A stretch of DNA of 64,000 nt from Planctomyces sp. (GTDB taxonomy: Bacteria; Planctomycetota; Planctomycetia; Planctomycetales; Planctomycetaceae). This document shows positions 1 through 9,395 of the stretch, in pieces. How positions within the stretch are numbered: position 1 is the first letter of the stretch; every line of letters begins with the position of its first letter. The notes beneath the pieces are model-generated. The model saw only the letters and a list, made by a program, of their open reading frames with translations. It searched no databases and had not been told where the DNA came from. The translations under genes were made by a program, and so were the position numbers. The DNA is taken from assembly GCA_019636235.1 (NCBI GenBank), contig JAHBXW010000004.1, positions 1 to 64,000 of the forward strand, read 5' to 3'.

Positions 1-391
1 GCGGATTGGTCAATTGTCATTGAATGACACGGGTCCCAGCCGACGGCTTTGCCGTCGGACGTGTCGGCCGTACGTCGCGAACTGGCGTCCCCATCCGGCA
101 TCGTGATCCCGAGGGGATGAACCCCTCGGTTCGGGTCCGGTCGACATCCGACCGTGACGACCCCCGCTCGCCTCTTCAATTTGCACTTTGCAATCGCCGT
201 TTTGCACTTTGCAATGACCACCGGACATGCGGTAAGGCTCGTGCCTCGACATTCCCGGTCTCAGGCCTGCCGTGCGTCTTGCCCCGCTCCCGTCCTCATC
301 CACGCTCGAATCCGCGGGCACGCTCTGCGAGGATCAGCCGTCGCGGGCGGCACGCCGCCCGACGCAGCCTCATCAGATCGGAGCTTCGCCG
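1..391. other. Intergenic region upstream of the first PQQ gene
   Basis: No credible gene is seen; the short open frames here are GC-driven and overlap each other on both strands. It holds two perfect hairpins. One is at 40-58, with 8-bp arms CCGACGGC/GCCGTCGG and a 3-nt loop. The other is at 109-129, with 8-bp arms CCGAGGGG/CCCCTCGG and a 5-nt loop. A direct repeat is listed separately. Neither hairpin has a T tract, so they look more like intergenic palindromic repeats than terminators. Confidence 0.5.
181..215. repeat. 14-bp direct repeat TTGCACTTTGCAAT, two copies 21 bp apart
   Basis: Exact copies lie at 181-194 and 202-215. The start-to-start distance of 21 bp is two helical turns, and each copy contains the partial dyad TTGCA-N2-TGCAA. 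This could be a paired regulator site about 180 bp upstream of the PQQ gene, or a remnant of an A/T-rich intergenic repeat. The role is not established. Confidence 0.5.
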
Positions 392-1663
392 ATGCCCGTG
401 CGTCACAATCGCGGCTGGATTCTGTCCGCGGCGCTTGCCGCGAGTCTGCTGTCGGCCTTCGGTCTCTCGGCCGGAGACTGGATCGGATTTCGCGGCCCCA
501 GCGGCCTGGGCGCCGCGACCGTCGCCAATCTTCCCGTCGAATGGAGCCGCGACTCCGGCGTGCTGTGGACGGCTGAGATCGGCCCCGGCGGCTCAAGCCC
601 GACGCTCTTCGGCGACAGCATCTACATCACTGCGTACCGCGGCTATGCCGAGCCCGGCCAGCCGGGCCGCATGGAAGACCTCGAACGGCGTTTGATCCGG
701 CTCGACCGGACGACCGGCCGCGAACGCTGGGCCGTCTCGACCAAGGCGCAGCTCCCCGAAGAGGAATCGATTCGCGACGAACACGGCTACGCGACCAGCA
801 CGCCCGCAGTCGATTCGGACGCCGTGTACGTGTTTTATGGCAAGTCTGGCGTGCGGGCTTTCTCGCACGCTGGCGCTGAACTCTGGCAGGCGGACGTCGG
901 CAACGGCTTGAACGGCTGGGGGTCCGCGGCCTCACCGGTGCTGTTTGAAGATCTGGTGATCATCAACGCGAGCGTGGAGAGCGAATCGCTGCGGGCGCTC
1001 GATCGCCGGACCGGCGAGGAGCGCTGGCGGGCGGGAGAGATTCGGGAATCGTGGAACACGCCGATCGTGATCCAGTCTCCGGAGGGGCGCGCGGAACTCG
1101 TCGTCGCCGTCGTGGGGAAGATCCTGGCGTTCGATCCGCGGACGGGCCAGCCGCTGTGGAGTTGCGACACCGACATCGGCTGGTACATGGCGCCGGGGCT
1201 GGTGGCGGCGGAGGGCGTCGTGTACTGCATCGGAGGGCGGAGCGGCGGGGCGCTGGCGGTCCGCGCGGGGGGCTCGGGGGACGTGACCCGCACGCACCGC
1301 GTCTGGACGGGCACGAAAGGCTCGAACGTGTCATCGCCGCTGATCCACGAGGGCCATCTTTACTGGGCGCACGACCAGCTCGGAATCGCGTATTGCGCCG
1401 AGGCCGCCACCGGCCGCATCGTGTACGAACAACGTCTGCCGCGGGCGGGCCAGGTCTATCCGTCCCCCGTTCTGGGGGATGGCCGGATCTATTTCACCTC
1501 GCGGTCAGGGACGACGTTCGTCATTCCAGCCGCGCCCAGGTTCGAGCTGCTGGCCGCGAACTCGCTCGAGGATCGCAGCCTGTTCCATGCCAGCCCGGCG
1601 CTCGAGGACGGACGCATTTACATCCGCAGCGACCGGACGCTGTACTGCATCGGCCGGGAATGA
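392..1663 (+). CDS. Secreted PQQ-type beta-propeller protein
   Basis: A protein of 423 residues that starts with a Sec-type signal (basic MPVRHNR, hydrophobic core to about residue 28). The mature part opens with DWIGFRGPSG, typical of planctomycete proteins of the PQQ-binding-like / YvrJ-like WD40 repeat group. Repeated blade motifs follow, such as LDRTTGRERW, LDRRTGEERW and FDPRTGQPLW. The propeller fold is clear, but no dehydrogenase active-site region is visible, so enzyme activity is not implied. The ATG at 392 was preferred over an upstream in-frame GTG at 272 because the signal peptide begins there. A paralogue with the same opening lies at 4850-6190. It converges on the universal stress gene, with 27 bp between the ends. 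Confidence 0.85.
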   Translation: MPVRHNRGWILSAALAASLLSAFGLSAGDWIGFRGPSGLGAATVANLPVEWSRDSGVLWTAEIGPGGSSPTLFGDSIYITAYRGYAEPGQPGRMEDLERRLIRLDRTTGRERWAVSTKAQLPEEESIRDEHGYATSTPAVDSDAVYVFYGKSGVRAFSHAGAELWQADVGNGLNGWGSAASPVLFEDLVIINASVESESLRALDRRTGEERWRAGEIRESWNTPIVIQSPEGRAELVVAVVGKILAFDPRTGQPLWSCDTDIGWYMAPGLVAAEGVVYCIGGRSGGALAVRAGGSGDVTRTHRVWTGTKGSNVSSPLIHEGHLYWAHDQLGIAYCAEAATGRIVYEQRLPRAGQVYPSPVLGDGRIYFTSRSGTTFVIPAAPRFELLAANSLEDRSLFHASPALEDGRIYIRSDRTLYCIGRE

Positions 1664-1690
1664 CGGCGACGGACGAGGGCCCGATCGCGG

Positions 1691-2548
1691 TCAGACTATC
1701 AGCACCGATCCAGACGACGCGAGCAGCAGATCCACCGCGTGATGGAACGACGGCGACGCGTGTTCACGCGCCGCACCGACGACCAGCAGATGCGGATCGC
1801 CGTGCAGCTCCGCCAGCGTCAGCGGCACGAACCGGCCCACTCGCGTCTCAACATGCACGGTGCGGTTTTCGTCCGCGCCCCGCTTCTGCGCCGCGGCCAC
1901 CAACCCGCCGATGTCGCGAATCAGCCCGCGGTTGAGCTGCGCAGGATCGAGACTTGTCGACGCGGGCGATTCCGGCAGCGCCTCTCGCGCGGCGGCGACG
2001 ACATCCCGGTCCGCGACCGCCACCAGGTCGATCCGCCCGCCCTCCGGAGTGAGAAGAAACGCCCAGCCCATCGCCCGCGATGCGCCTTCGTCGGCCGCGA
2101 CGATCGGGACAATCGCGCTGTCCAGCGCCGCCTGAATGGCGACCCGATCCTGCGGCGCACGCACGCACAACACCCCGCAGTCCGCCTTCAGCAGCACCTG
2201 ATCGACGACGGAGCCGAGGCTGTCGCCCCCCAGTTCCCGGTAGTCCTGGCCGAACGGCGCCGGCAGGACCAGCAGGTCATGCGGACGGGCGGCGAGTTCC
2301 GCGAGCAGTCCCTGGGCGGACGTCGCTCCGGACACCGTGTCAACGCGCGCCCCGCTGCGGGCGGCGATCAGTTCGGCGAAGCCTTGCGCCGTCTCATCCT
2401 GATCGGAGCCGTCCAGCGCGAGGACGATCGACTGCAGTCGGGGCGTCGCCAGCGCGACAGGCGCGGAATGCGTCGCCGCCTCGAACATGCCGACATCTTC
2501 CGCGAAATTGGCGGCGTTCTCAAACGGCTCCATCGGTTCCAGCGACAT
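1691..2548 (-). CDS. Universal stress protein, two UspA-like domains
   Basis: 285 residues. The second half ends in the UspA pattern (HLLVVGAAREHASPS then a final hydrophobic strand GSVLIV). The first half has the same layout (VLALDGSD near residue 42, DLLVLPAPFG near 90), so this looks like a tandem UspA protein. The ATP-binding G-2x-G-9x-G-S/T signature is only partly kept, so nucleotide binding is uncertain. The ATG at 2548 has GGAGA about seven bases upstream. It follows the transporter gene with an 18-bp gap on the same strand, so the two are probably cotranscribed. Usp domains often accompany or regulate transporters, which suggests a stress-linked control role here. Confidence 0.8.
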   Translation of the reverse strand: MSLEPMEPFENAANFAEDVGMFEAATHSAPVALATPRLQSIVLALDGSDQDETAQGFAELIAARSGARVDTVSGATSAQGLLAELAARPHDLLVLPAPFGQDYRELGGDSLGSVVDQVLLKADCGVLCVRAPQDRVAIQAALDSAIVPIVAADEGASRAMGWAFLLTPEGGRIDLVAVADRDVVAAAREALPESPASTSLDPAQLNRGLIRDIGGLVAAAQKRGADENRTVHVETRVGRFVPLTLAELHGDPHLLVVGAAREHASPSFHHAVDLLLASSGSVLIV

Positions 2549-2566
2549 GACGCGGTCTCCACGCCG

Positions 2567-4042
2567 TCAGGCGGGGCGAGAGGGAAACAGGTTGAAGTGC
2601 TGATACACGAGCAGGTACGCGAACACGGCGATCGTCTGGATCAGCAGGATCGTGCCGCCGACCTTGAAGAATTCGCCCCAGCCGACTTTGACCTGCCGCT
2701 CCTTTTCCAGGGCGTTCAGCGCGATGACGGAACTCACGCTGCCGATGGGCGTCGAGTTGCCCCCCAGGTTGCAGGCCATGATGAGCGCATACCACAACGG
2801 CTCGCCCGGGATGCCCTGCGCCTCGATTGACCGCACCACCGGGATCAGCGTCGCCGCGACCGGAATGTTGTCCACGATGCCCGACATGACCATCGAGAAC
2901 CCGGACAGAATCATCAGCACCGAGGTCGGGTTGCCCCCCGAAAACTCGATCATCTTGTTCGCCTGCCAGGCCAGCAGGCCCGTCTCCTGCACGGAGCCGA
3001 TGATCACGAACAGGCCGACGAAAAACAGGATCATCGACCAGTTGACCTTCTTGATCGCTTCGTCCGGGTAAATGCCCGACAGCAACAGCGCCGCCGTGCC
3101 CCCTGCGAAGGCGATGAAGTCCAGGCCGACCCCCAGCCGCTGGGCCGTCGCGAACCCCAGAATCGTCGCGCCCAAAAGCATCGCGCAGCGATAAAACAGC
3201 CGGCGGTCCTTGACCAGCGCCCACTCGTCGAACGCGCCCACCTTGCGAATCCGCTCCTCGGGATCCAGCGACGAGACGAGATCGTTCCGGTAGATGCGGC
3301 GGATCACCAGGTACGCGATCGTCCCCGAAATCAAAGCCATCGGAGTCGTCGTCACGAAGAAGTGCGAATACGGCAGCCGCCCCGCCGTGCCCAGCATCAG
3401 CGTGCAGATGCCGGAGGCGAACGTCATCAACGCCCCGGAATTCGCCACGATCGCCACCCCGATGATGTACGGCTTCGCGGGCAGGTTCAGCTCCTTCGTG
3501 ACCACCAGCGTCAGCGACACCATGATCAGCGTGCCGGGCGCGATCGTGAGGAACGTCACGAACGTCATCGTGGCGACCATCAAGAGCAGCAGCAGCCGCT
3601 GAGGATCGCCCTGCGTTCGCTTGACGATCTTCACCGCCAGAAAATGGAACAGCCCGGAACGGCCCACGATCTCCACCAGCACCGACGTGCCGATGATGAC
3701 GCCGATGACGCCGATGTCGTGACCGATGATGTCATGCACCGCGCGGTCGTAAGCGGAGTGCCCGGCCTCGTCCTTGAACACGCCCATGATCATCGCCGCG
3801 GCCACGGCCACCAGGGCTCCGGCCAGGGCGGCGACGCTTTTGTGCACCCAGTCGAACGCGATGGCCACGAATGTGACCGTCATGATCGCGCCCAGGATCA
3901 GCATGGGCAGCACGGGCTTGACGGCGTCGACGGTTCCGCCGTCCGTTGCGGCGAGGAGAATCAGGTCCGCCATCCGCAGGGCATTCCATTCCAGAGGGAG
4001 ATCAGCGGGGAGCCAGTCGGCGGCGGATGCTATCAGTTGCAC
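2567..4042 (-). CDS. Ion transporter of the ArsB/NhaD / SLC13-like superfamily
   Basis: 491 residues with about eleven to twelve hydrophobic segments, an inner-membrane protein. Internal signatures fit the ion transporter superfamily: a Thr-rich helix MTFVTFLTIAPGT, SGIVDNIPVAATLIP, and NLGGNSTPIGSVSSV. The last two resemble the paired hairpin motifs of NhaD and ArsB. The substrate cannot be read; Na+/H+ antiport, or dicarboxylate or citrate transport, are the main options. The chosen start is GTG at 4042, with AAAGGTGG upstream at rather long spacing. An internal ATG (MADLILLA) is an alternative. Its downstream partner is the universal stress protein gene. Confidence 0.8.
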   Translation of the reverse strand: MQLIASAADWLPADLPLEWNALRMADLILLAATDGGTVDAVKPVLPMLILGAIMTVTFVAIAFDWVHKSVAALAGALVAVAAAMIMGVFKDEAGHSAYDRAVHDIIGHDIGVIGVIIGTSVLVEIVGRSGLFHFLAVKIVKRTQGDPQRLLLLLMVATMTFVTFLTIAPGTLIMVSLTLVVTKELNLPAKPYIIGVAIVANSGALMTFASGICTLMLGTAGRLPYSHFFVTTTPMALISGTIAYLVIRRIYRNDLVSSLDPEERIRKVGAFDEWALVKDRRLFYRCAMLLGATILGFATAQRLGVGLDFIAFAGGTAALLLSGIYPDEAIKKVNWSMILFFVGLFVIIGSVQETGLLAWQANKMIEFSGGNPTSVLMILSGFSMVMSGIVDNIPVAATLIPVVRSIEAQGIPGEPLWYALIMACNLGGNSTPIGSVSSVIALNALEKERQVKVGWGEFFKVGGTILLIQTIAVFAYLLVYQHFNLFPSRPA

Positions 4043-4157
4043 AGGGGCCGCACCACCTTTGTACGCGTCCGATCCGCGCCGCTTCGCGCGAGCGCCGGCA
4101 ACGGGCTCTCCCGACGCCGCTGCCGACGAGTTCTGGCCCCGCAGCCTGAGGATTTCC

Positions 4158-4571
4158 TCAGTTGCCGGCCGGGCCGATCACGTCCGGCAACGGCTGCCCC
4201 GCGGGCACGAACGTCATGGAGATTGAATTCACGCAGTGGCGCGTGTTCTTGGCGGTGAACCGCTCGCCCTCGAACACATGCCCGAGATGTCCGCCGCAGT
4301 TCCGGCAGACGATTTCCACGCGGCGGCCATCGGCGTCCGTCAGGCGTTCGACCGCGCCGGCCAGTTCGTCATCGAAGCTGGGCCAGCCGCAATGGCTTTC
4401 GAACTTGTCCTCCGAGCGGTAGAGCGGCGCGTTGCAGCGCCGGCAGATGTAGACGCCGGCGGACTTATTGGCCGTGTATTCGCCGGTGAAGGGACGCTCG
4501 GTCCCCTTGCGGAGGAGCACGTGCGTTTCGGCGTCGGTGAGCGGGTTGTAGGAAGACGATTCTGACGACAT
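4158..4571 (-). CDS. msrB: Peptide-methionine (R)-S-oxide reductase
   Basis: 137 residues, usual for a single-domain MsrB. It reduces methionine-R-sulfoxide in proteins. Zinc-site CxxC pairs are visible as CRRC and CRNC. The substrate loop reads [10 protein letters not shown], and the catalytic region is [11 protein letters not shown] near the C-terminus, with the resolving/catalytic Cys in RHCVNS. The ATG at 4571 (MSSESSSYN) has a good GGAGGGA upstream; a longer in-frame version from 4700 adds unlike sequence and is not preferred. It is monocistronic on the minus strand, divergent from the PQQ gene at 4850. Confidence 0.93.
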   Translation of the reverse strand: MSSESSSYNPLTDAETHVLLRKGTERPFTGEYTANKSAGVYICRRCNAPLYRSEDKFESHCGWPSFDDELAGAVERLTDADGRRVEIVCRNCGGHLGHVFEGERFTAKNTRHCVNSISMTFVPAGQPLPDVIGPAGN

Positions 4572-4849
4572 GCGAAGTCCCTCCTGCTGACGAATCCCTG
4601 CGGCGCGCCCGCCGACGCTCTCCTGGATTCTACCGGACCCGTGGCCGTCGGACGGCGCTGAGCCGAATGATCCCAAAAGGGCGAACCGGCGATGACACAC
4701 CAGCGCTCAGGCGGCTCGAAGCGACCCTGCCGCTTCGCGCCGCGTCACGCGTGGCCGCGTCGGAATTGCTACAGTGCACCGGGGACGTCGTTCCGCGTCG
4801 TCGGCATCGTGTTCGACGTCGCAAATCACGCTGAGTCGCAGAGGCCGCC

Positions 4850-6190
4850 ATGAAGATTGTCCGCAGCCGTTCCCTGATGCTCGCGCTGGCCGCGCTCCTG
4901 TCGCAGCCCGCCGCCCGGGCAGAAGAATGGCGCCAGTTTCGAGGTCAGGGGGCGCGCGGCGTCGCCGACAGCTCGAATCTCCCTGACGAGTGGTCCGCAA
5001 CGCGGAACGTTCGCTGGAAACAGGACATCCCCGGACGCGGCTGGTCCTCGCCGATCGTCACCGGGAACAGGATCCTGCTCACCAGCGTCGTCTCCTCCGG
5101 CGACTCGGAAGAGCCGACGCGCGGGCTGTACTTCGGCGGCAATCGCAGCAACATCTCCGAGGCTCCGCACGAGTGGCGCATCCTCTGCCTCGACCTGGAA
5201 ACCGGCGCGGAGCTGTGGAGCCGCGTCGTCCACGAAGGCCTGCCCCTGCGGCCCAGGCACATCAAGAACAGCTACGCGTCGGAAACGCCCGTCACCGATG
5301 GCGAACGGGTCTACGCGCTGTTCGGCGACATCGGGCTGTTCGCGCTGACGCTCGACGGCGAGCCGGTCTGGTCCAAGCGGTTTGAAGCCTTTCCGACGCG
5401 CTATGACTGGGGGCCGGCGGCGTCCCCCGTCCTGCACGAAGGTCGGGTGTATGTCGTCAACGACAATGAGCAGGAGTCCTGGCTGGCCGCGTTCGATGCC
5501 GCGACAGGGGACGAAGCCTGGCGGGTTTCCCGCGCTGAGAAGAGCAACTGGGCGACGCCGTTCATCTGGGAGACTGATCAGCGCGTCGAGCTGATCACTC
5601 CCGGGTCGGGACGCACGCGGTCGTACAGCCTCGACGGCGAGCTGCTTTACGAATTCGGCGGCGCCTCGAGCATCATGATCGCCGCGCCGTATGCGGCCCA
5701 CGGGCTGCTGTACGTCAGCTCGGGATACGTCGGCGACCCCGTGCGGCCGATTGTCGCGGTCCGTCCGGGCGCGCAGGGGGACATTTCGCTCGCGGATGGG
5801 GAGACTCAGAACGATTCGATCGCCTGGAGCCTCCCGGACGCCGCCCCCTACAACCCGACGACGCTTGTCCACGGCGACGTGCTGTACGTGCTGCACGATC
5901 GCGGCCTCTTCGCAGCCTATGACGCGCGCACCGGCCGCGAGCTGTATGGCAAACAGCGGCTGCCAAACGGTCGGGCGTTCACGGCGTCTCCGTGGGCGTC
6001 GGGCGACCGGATCTACTGCCTCAGCGAGTATGGCGACACATTCGTGATCCGCGCGGGTGAAACGTTCGAGCTGCTGGGCGTCAATTCGCTGGAGGAGGAC
6101 GAACTGTGCATGGCGACGCCGGCGATCGCGGGAGACCGGCTGCTGTTGCGGACGGACCGTCGGCTGTACTGCATTGGGCCGGAAGGCTGA
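4850..6190 (+). CDS. Secreted PQQ-type beta-propeller protein, second copy
   Basis: 446 residues with a clear Sec signal (MKIVRSRS, then a hydrophobic stretch ending PAARAEEW near residue 26). The mature start EEWRQFRGQGARG parallels the GFRGPSG opening of the protein at 392-1663. Blade motifs such as LDLETGAELW, FDAATGDEAW and YDARTGRELY recur, and the C-terminus LRTDRRLYCIG matches the first copy closely. The two are therefore paralogues, separated by the Usp/transporter and msrB genes. The function is probably a periplasmic or surface propeller of unknown ligand. It converges on the GntP-type gene, with a strong hairpin between them. Confidence 0.85.
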   Translation: MKIVRSRSLMLALAALLSQPAARAEEWRQFRGQGARGVADSSNLPDEWSATRNVRWKQDIPGRGWSSPIVTGNRILLTSVVSSGDSEEPTRGLYFGGNRSNISEAPHEWRILCLDLETGAELWSRVVHEGLPLRPRHIKNSYASETPVTDGERVYALFGDIGLFALTLDGEPVWSKRFEAFPTRYDWGPAASPVLHEGRVYVVNDNEQESWLAAFDAATGDEAWRVSRAEKSNWATPFIWETDQRVELITPGSGRTRSYSLDGELLYEFGGASSIMIAAPYAAHGLLYVSSGYVGDPVRPIVAVRPGAQGDISLADGETQNDSIAWSLPDAAPYNPTTLVHGDVLYVLHDRGLFAAYDARTGRELYGKQRLPNGRAFTASPWASGDRIYCLSEYGDTFVIRAGETFELLGVNSLEEDELCMATPAIAGDRLLLRTDRRLYCIGPEG

Positions 6191-6224
6191 GGCAGGCGCC
6201 GCTGTCGGCTCGTCCGACGGCGCT

Positions 6225-6253
6225 ATTGCCGAGGGGTTGATTCCCTCGGCAAT
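6225..6253. terminator. Bidirectional hairpin between convergent genes
   Basis: Perfect 11-bp stem ATTGCCGAGGG (6225-6235) with CCCTCGGCAAT (6243-6253) around a 7-base loop. It lies between the end of the PQQ gene (6190) and the end of the permease gene (6333). The CCGAGGG core is shared with the hairpin at 109-129. There is no strong T tract, so the terminator role is inferred from its position. Confidence 0.5.
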
Positions 6254-6332
6254 GGGATCGCGAATCGGGGCGCCGGTTCGCGACGGCTCGCCGGGCCAAG
6301 GTCTGGACTGCGGGGACTCTGATCCTCGTCCC

Positions 6333-7883
6333 TCACACCAGCGGCAGCAGCGTCGCCAGAATCACCGTCACCGTCATGCTGACGACGCCCAGCGCCGCCA
6401 GCAGCGGCGTCCAGGTGCAAAGCGCCTCGCGCTCGGTCAGACCGCCCATCTTCGCGAAGATCCAGAACCCGGAATCGTTCATCCACGACCCGACCATCGC
6501 CCCCGATCCGATTGCCGTCGCCAGGTACACGATGTCGAACGGCAGGTCCACGCCCGTCAGCAGACCCGGCATCATGCCGGACGCGATGATCATCGCCGCC
6601 GTGCTCGACCCCTGGGCGACCTTCAACAGCGCGGAGATGCCAAACCCCAGGAATAACATCGCCAGCCCGCTCGACTGACCTCCAAACAGTTCCCGGATCG
6701 CGTCCCCCACCTGCGCCACGCGCAGCATCGCCCCAAACGCTGAACCCGCCGCCGTGATCAGAATGATCAGCCCGCCGCTCATCAGCGACGACTCGATCAG
6801 TTTCGCCACGTCGTCCTTCGAGGGCTTCCGCTGCCGGACATACACCGCCAGAGCAATGGCCGCAGAGATCAGCAGCGCCAGGTTGGGGTTGCCGATGATC
6901 TGCGTGAAGGCCGTCGCACGGGTCCACGTTCCCGGGGGTTCGGCGCTGTCGCCCAGCGCGTCCGCTTTGACCTGTTTGAGAGCGTCCCCGCGGGACAGGT
7001 CGCCCCCCGCGGCGCGAACGTCGTCGATCCGCTGCCGGACCTGCTGCTCGACCGTCACGCCCAGCGCGGCGGCACGCTGATCGGCCCGCGCGAGCTGCTC
7101 GGAGTCCGCAAAGGTGCTGGCCAGCGTGTGCACGGCGATGAGCGCCACTGGCAGCAGCACCGGCAGCAGCGAAACCATCAGCCCCGGGAGTTCGTCATCG
7201 GCGAGCGGTTCCGGCTCAGGGTGCCCGGCGATCTGCCGCATCGGGATATTCAGCCACCGGTCGAGAAGGCCGGCGATGAACAGACCCACAATCGACGCCG
7301 GCAGCGCAACCAGCGCGCCCACCAGTATCATCCGCCCCAGGTCGACGCCGAGGTTGGCGGCCATCGTCAACGGACCCGGAGTGGGCGGCACCAGCGTATG
7401 CGTGATCGCCCCGCCGGCCGTGATCGCCAGGATGCATTTGAGATACGCGCCCCCGGTGCGCCGCTGAAACGATCGCGCCAGCGGCACGAGCAGATAGAAC
7501 ACCGTGTCGAAGAACACAGGAATCGCCAGGACGTAACCGCTGCCCATCAGCGCCCAGGGAGCGCGCTTCTCGCCCAACAGCGCCATGAAGCCCCGGACGA
7601 CCCGGTCGGCCGCGCCGCTGTCCATCATGCAGGCGCCGATGACGGCAGCCAGCGCGATCACAATCGCGATGCTGCCGCAGGCGGTCCCGAACGCGTCCGC
7701 GACCCGGGAGATGGCCGACGACGACAGAGTCCGCTCCCCCGTCGCGGGATTCACTTCCGGAGACAACAGGCTGACGACCATCGCCGCGGTGATCAGCGCG
7801 ATGAACGCGTTGATCCGCAGCCACATGATCATGCCGATGACCAGCACGATCCCGATCGTCATGACAACCAGCGGATAGATCAC
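6333..7883 (-). CDS. GntP-family permease (gluconate/organic acid:H+ symporter)
   Basis: About 516 residues from the GTG at 7883, with GGGAG upstream. A run-on frame back to 8018 encodes a Pro/Arg-rich stretch unlike the family and was not used. Many hydrophobic helices and the GntP-like segments [28 protein letters not shown] and [19 protein letters not shown] support the call. The family imports gluconate and related sugar acids; the exact substrate is not readable. Unusual is a hydrophilic insert of roughly 80 residues in the middle (from [12 protein letters not shown] to SAEPPGTW), making the protein longer than the usual 440-450 residues. Confidence 0.88.
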   Translation of the reverse strand: MIYPLVVMTIGIVLVIGMIMWLRINAFIALITAAMVVSLLSPEVNPATGERTLSSSAISRVADAFGTACGSIAIVIALAAVIGACMMDSGAADRVVRGFMALLGEKRAPWALMGSGYVLAIPVFFDTVFYLLVPLARSFQRRTGGAYLKCILAITAGGAITHTLVPPTPGPLTMAANLGVDLGRMILVGALVALPASIVGLFIAGLLDRWLNIPMRQIAGHPEPEPLADDELPGLMVSLLPVLLPVALIAVHTLASTFADSEQLARADQRAAALGVTVEQQVRQRIDDVRAAGGDLSRGDALKQVKADALGDSAEPPGTWTRATAFTQIIGNPNLALLISAAIALAVYVRQRKPSKDDVAKLIESSLMSGGLIILITAAGSAFGAMLRVAQVGDAIRELFGGQSSGLAMLFLGFGISALLKVAQGSSTAAMIIASGMMPGLLTGVDLPFDIVYLATAIGSGAMVGSWMNDSGFWIFAKMGGLTEREALCTWTPLLAALGVVSMTVTVILATLLPLV

Positions 7884-8247
7884 GCGGAGACTCCCGGTCG
7901 GCGAGGGCGCACTGGGCCGAGACCGCAACGGGTGCGGCGGCGGGATGTTGTGGCGGGCGAAGGACCCGCCGATTATGCAGGCTCGCGCGGCGGGCACAAG
8001 CCGGGCGTCCGCGAACACGCATGGACGTCGCGAGGCGCGGTTCGGTCTTCAGTCCCGAGCGGTGAGCGATTCCGCAACGTCTCTGCCCGGGACGTCTTAC
8101 GGCGGAGCCTGAAATCCTTCCGAGAATCGAGTCGAATAATGTCGATCTTCAGGCCGCAGCTTCGTCGTCCTGATGAATGCGGACAACACAGGGGACGGCG
8201 ATTCGCGGCCCCTGAAACACAAGCTCAGAACACTTCAGGAGACTCCC
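7884..8247. other. Intergenic region between divergent permease and YCII genes
   Basis: 364 bases with no gene that I can support. It should hold the promoters of both divergent genes, but no convincing -35/-10 pair was picked out. The ribosome site CAGGAG for the YCII gene lies at its right end. Confidence 0.4.
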
Positions 8248-8676
8248 ATGCGCGTGATGGTCATCATCCAGGCGGACAAGAATTCCGAAGCGGGCGTGAT
8301 GCCGGACGAGTCGCTGCTGGCGGCCATGGGCCAGTACAACGAGGAACTCGTGAAGGCGGGCATCATGCTGGACGGCGAGGGACTGCACCCCAGCTCGAAG
8401 GGCAAGCGGGTGAAGTTCTCCGGAAAAGAGCGGACGGTCATCGACGGGCCGTTCGCCGAGGCGAAGGAGCTGATCGCCGGCTACTGGATGTGGAAGGTCA
8501 ACTCGATGGAAGAGGCGGTCGAATGGGTCAAACGCTGCCCGAACCCGATGGGCGAGGCAAGCGTCGTGGAAATCCGCCCGGTGTTCGAGGCCGAGGACTT
8601 TGGCGCGGAGTTCACGCCCGAACTCAGGGAGCAGGAAGACCGGCTGCGCAAGCAGATCGCCGATCAAAGGAAGTGA
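8248..8676 (+). CDS. YCII/DGPF-domain protein
   Basis: 142 residues. It carries the defining VIDGPFAEAKELIAGYW motif of the DGPF branch of YCII-related proteins, after an N-terminal MRVMVIIQADKNSE strand. The ATG at 8248 is preceded by CAGGAG. The fold is a ferredoxin-like dimer; enzymatic activity has not been settled for this family. DGPF proteins are known neighbours of ECF42-type sigma factors, and one lies downstream at 11318. There are three such YCII proteins in this cluster (also 9816-10214 and 10830-11252). Confidence 0.85.
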   Translation: MRVMVIIQADKNSEAGVMPDESLLAAMGQYNEELVKAGIMLDGEGLHPSSKGKRVKFSGKERTVIDGPFAEAKELIAGYWMWKVNSMEEAVEWVKRCPNPMGEASVVEIRPVFEAEDFGAEFTPELREQEDRLRKQIADQRK

Positions 8677-8744
8677 CTTGGTCCCGACGGCCGCGGCAGG
8701 CCGCGCGCGTCGCCCGGCCCTTCTCAACTCTCCAGGTATCCGAC

Positions 8745-9395
8745 ATGACTGTTCCTTCCGTCCCCGCGAAACCGACGCCGTCCGGTTCGCCTCCGTCCGC
8801 CGGTCCGCCGCGCGGGCGATCGCGCCTCAAGCGGGTGCTGCTCGCGATCGGCGGCATCTTTGTGGTGCTGACCGCCGTCGTCCTGGTGCTGGCGGCGCGG
8901 AAGCCGCACGTGTTCCGGATGCAGCGGTCGATCACGATCCAGGCGCCTCCGGAGCGGATTTACGAATCGCTCGAAGACTTTCGGAACTGGGGGGCCTGGT
9001 CGCCGTATGAGAAGCTCGACCCGAACATGCAGCGGACGTATGGCGGCGCGGAGCGGGGAGTCGGCGCGACGTACGCCTGGTCGGGGGACTCGAACGCCGG
9101 CGAGGGGCGGATGGAGATCATGGACGCCACGCCGCCGAACCGGCTCGCGTTGAGCCTCGACTTCACCCGCCCCATGGAGGCCAGCAACGTCGTCGTGTTC
9201 ACGCTGGAACCGACCGACAGCGGCACGCAAGTGACCTGGTCGATGGAGGGACCCAATCCCTTCCTCGGCCGGATCATCCATGTGCTGATCGACGTCGAGG
9301 GGATGGTCGGCGAGCAGTTCGACGAGGGGCTGGCGAACCTCAAGCGGGTCGCCGAAACGTCTCCCGAAACCTCCACATCACAGGCCTTGCCATGA
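8745..9395 (+). CDS. Membrane-anchored SRPBCC (START-like) protein
   Basis: 216 residues. The N-terminus is Pro-rich and cytoplasmic-looking, then one transmembrane helix (VLLAIGGIFVVLTAVVLVLA, residues about 31-50). An SRPBCC ligand-binding domain follows, with the typical start SITIQAPPERIYESLEDFRNW. The family (polyketide-cyclase-like / AHSA1-like) binds hydrophobic ligands; the ligand is unknown. The stop overlaps the ATG of the next gene by four bases, so the two are translationally coupled. Confidence 0.8.
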   Translation: MTVPSVPAKPTPSGSPPSAGPPRGRSRLKRVLLAIGGIFVVLTAVVLVLAARKPHVFRMQRSITIQAPPERIYESLEDFRNWGAWSPYEKLDPNMQRTYGGAERGVGATYAWSGDSNAGEGRMEIMDATPPNRLALSLDFTRPMEASNVVVFTLEPTDSGTQVTWSMEGPNPFLGRIIHVLIDVEGMVGEQFDEGLANLKRVAETSPETSTSQALP

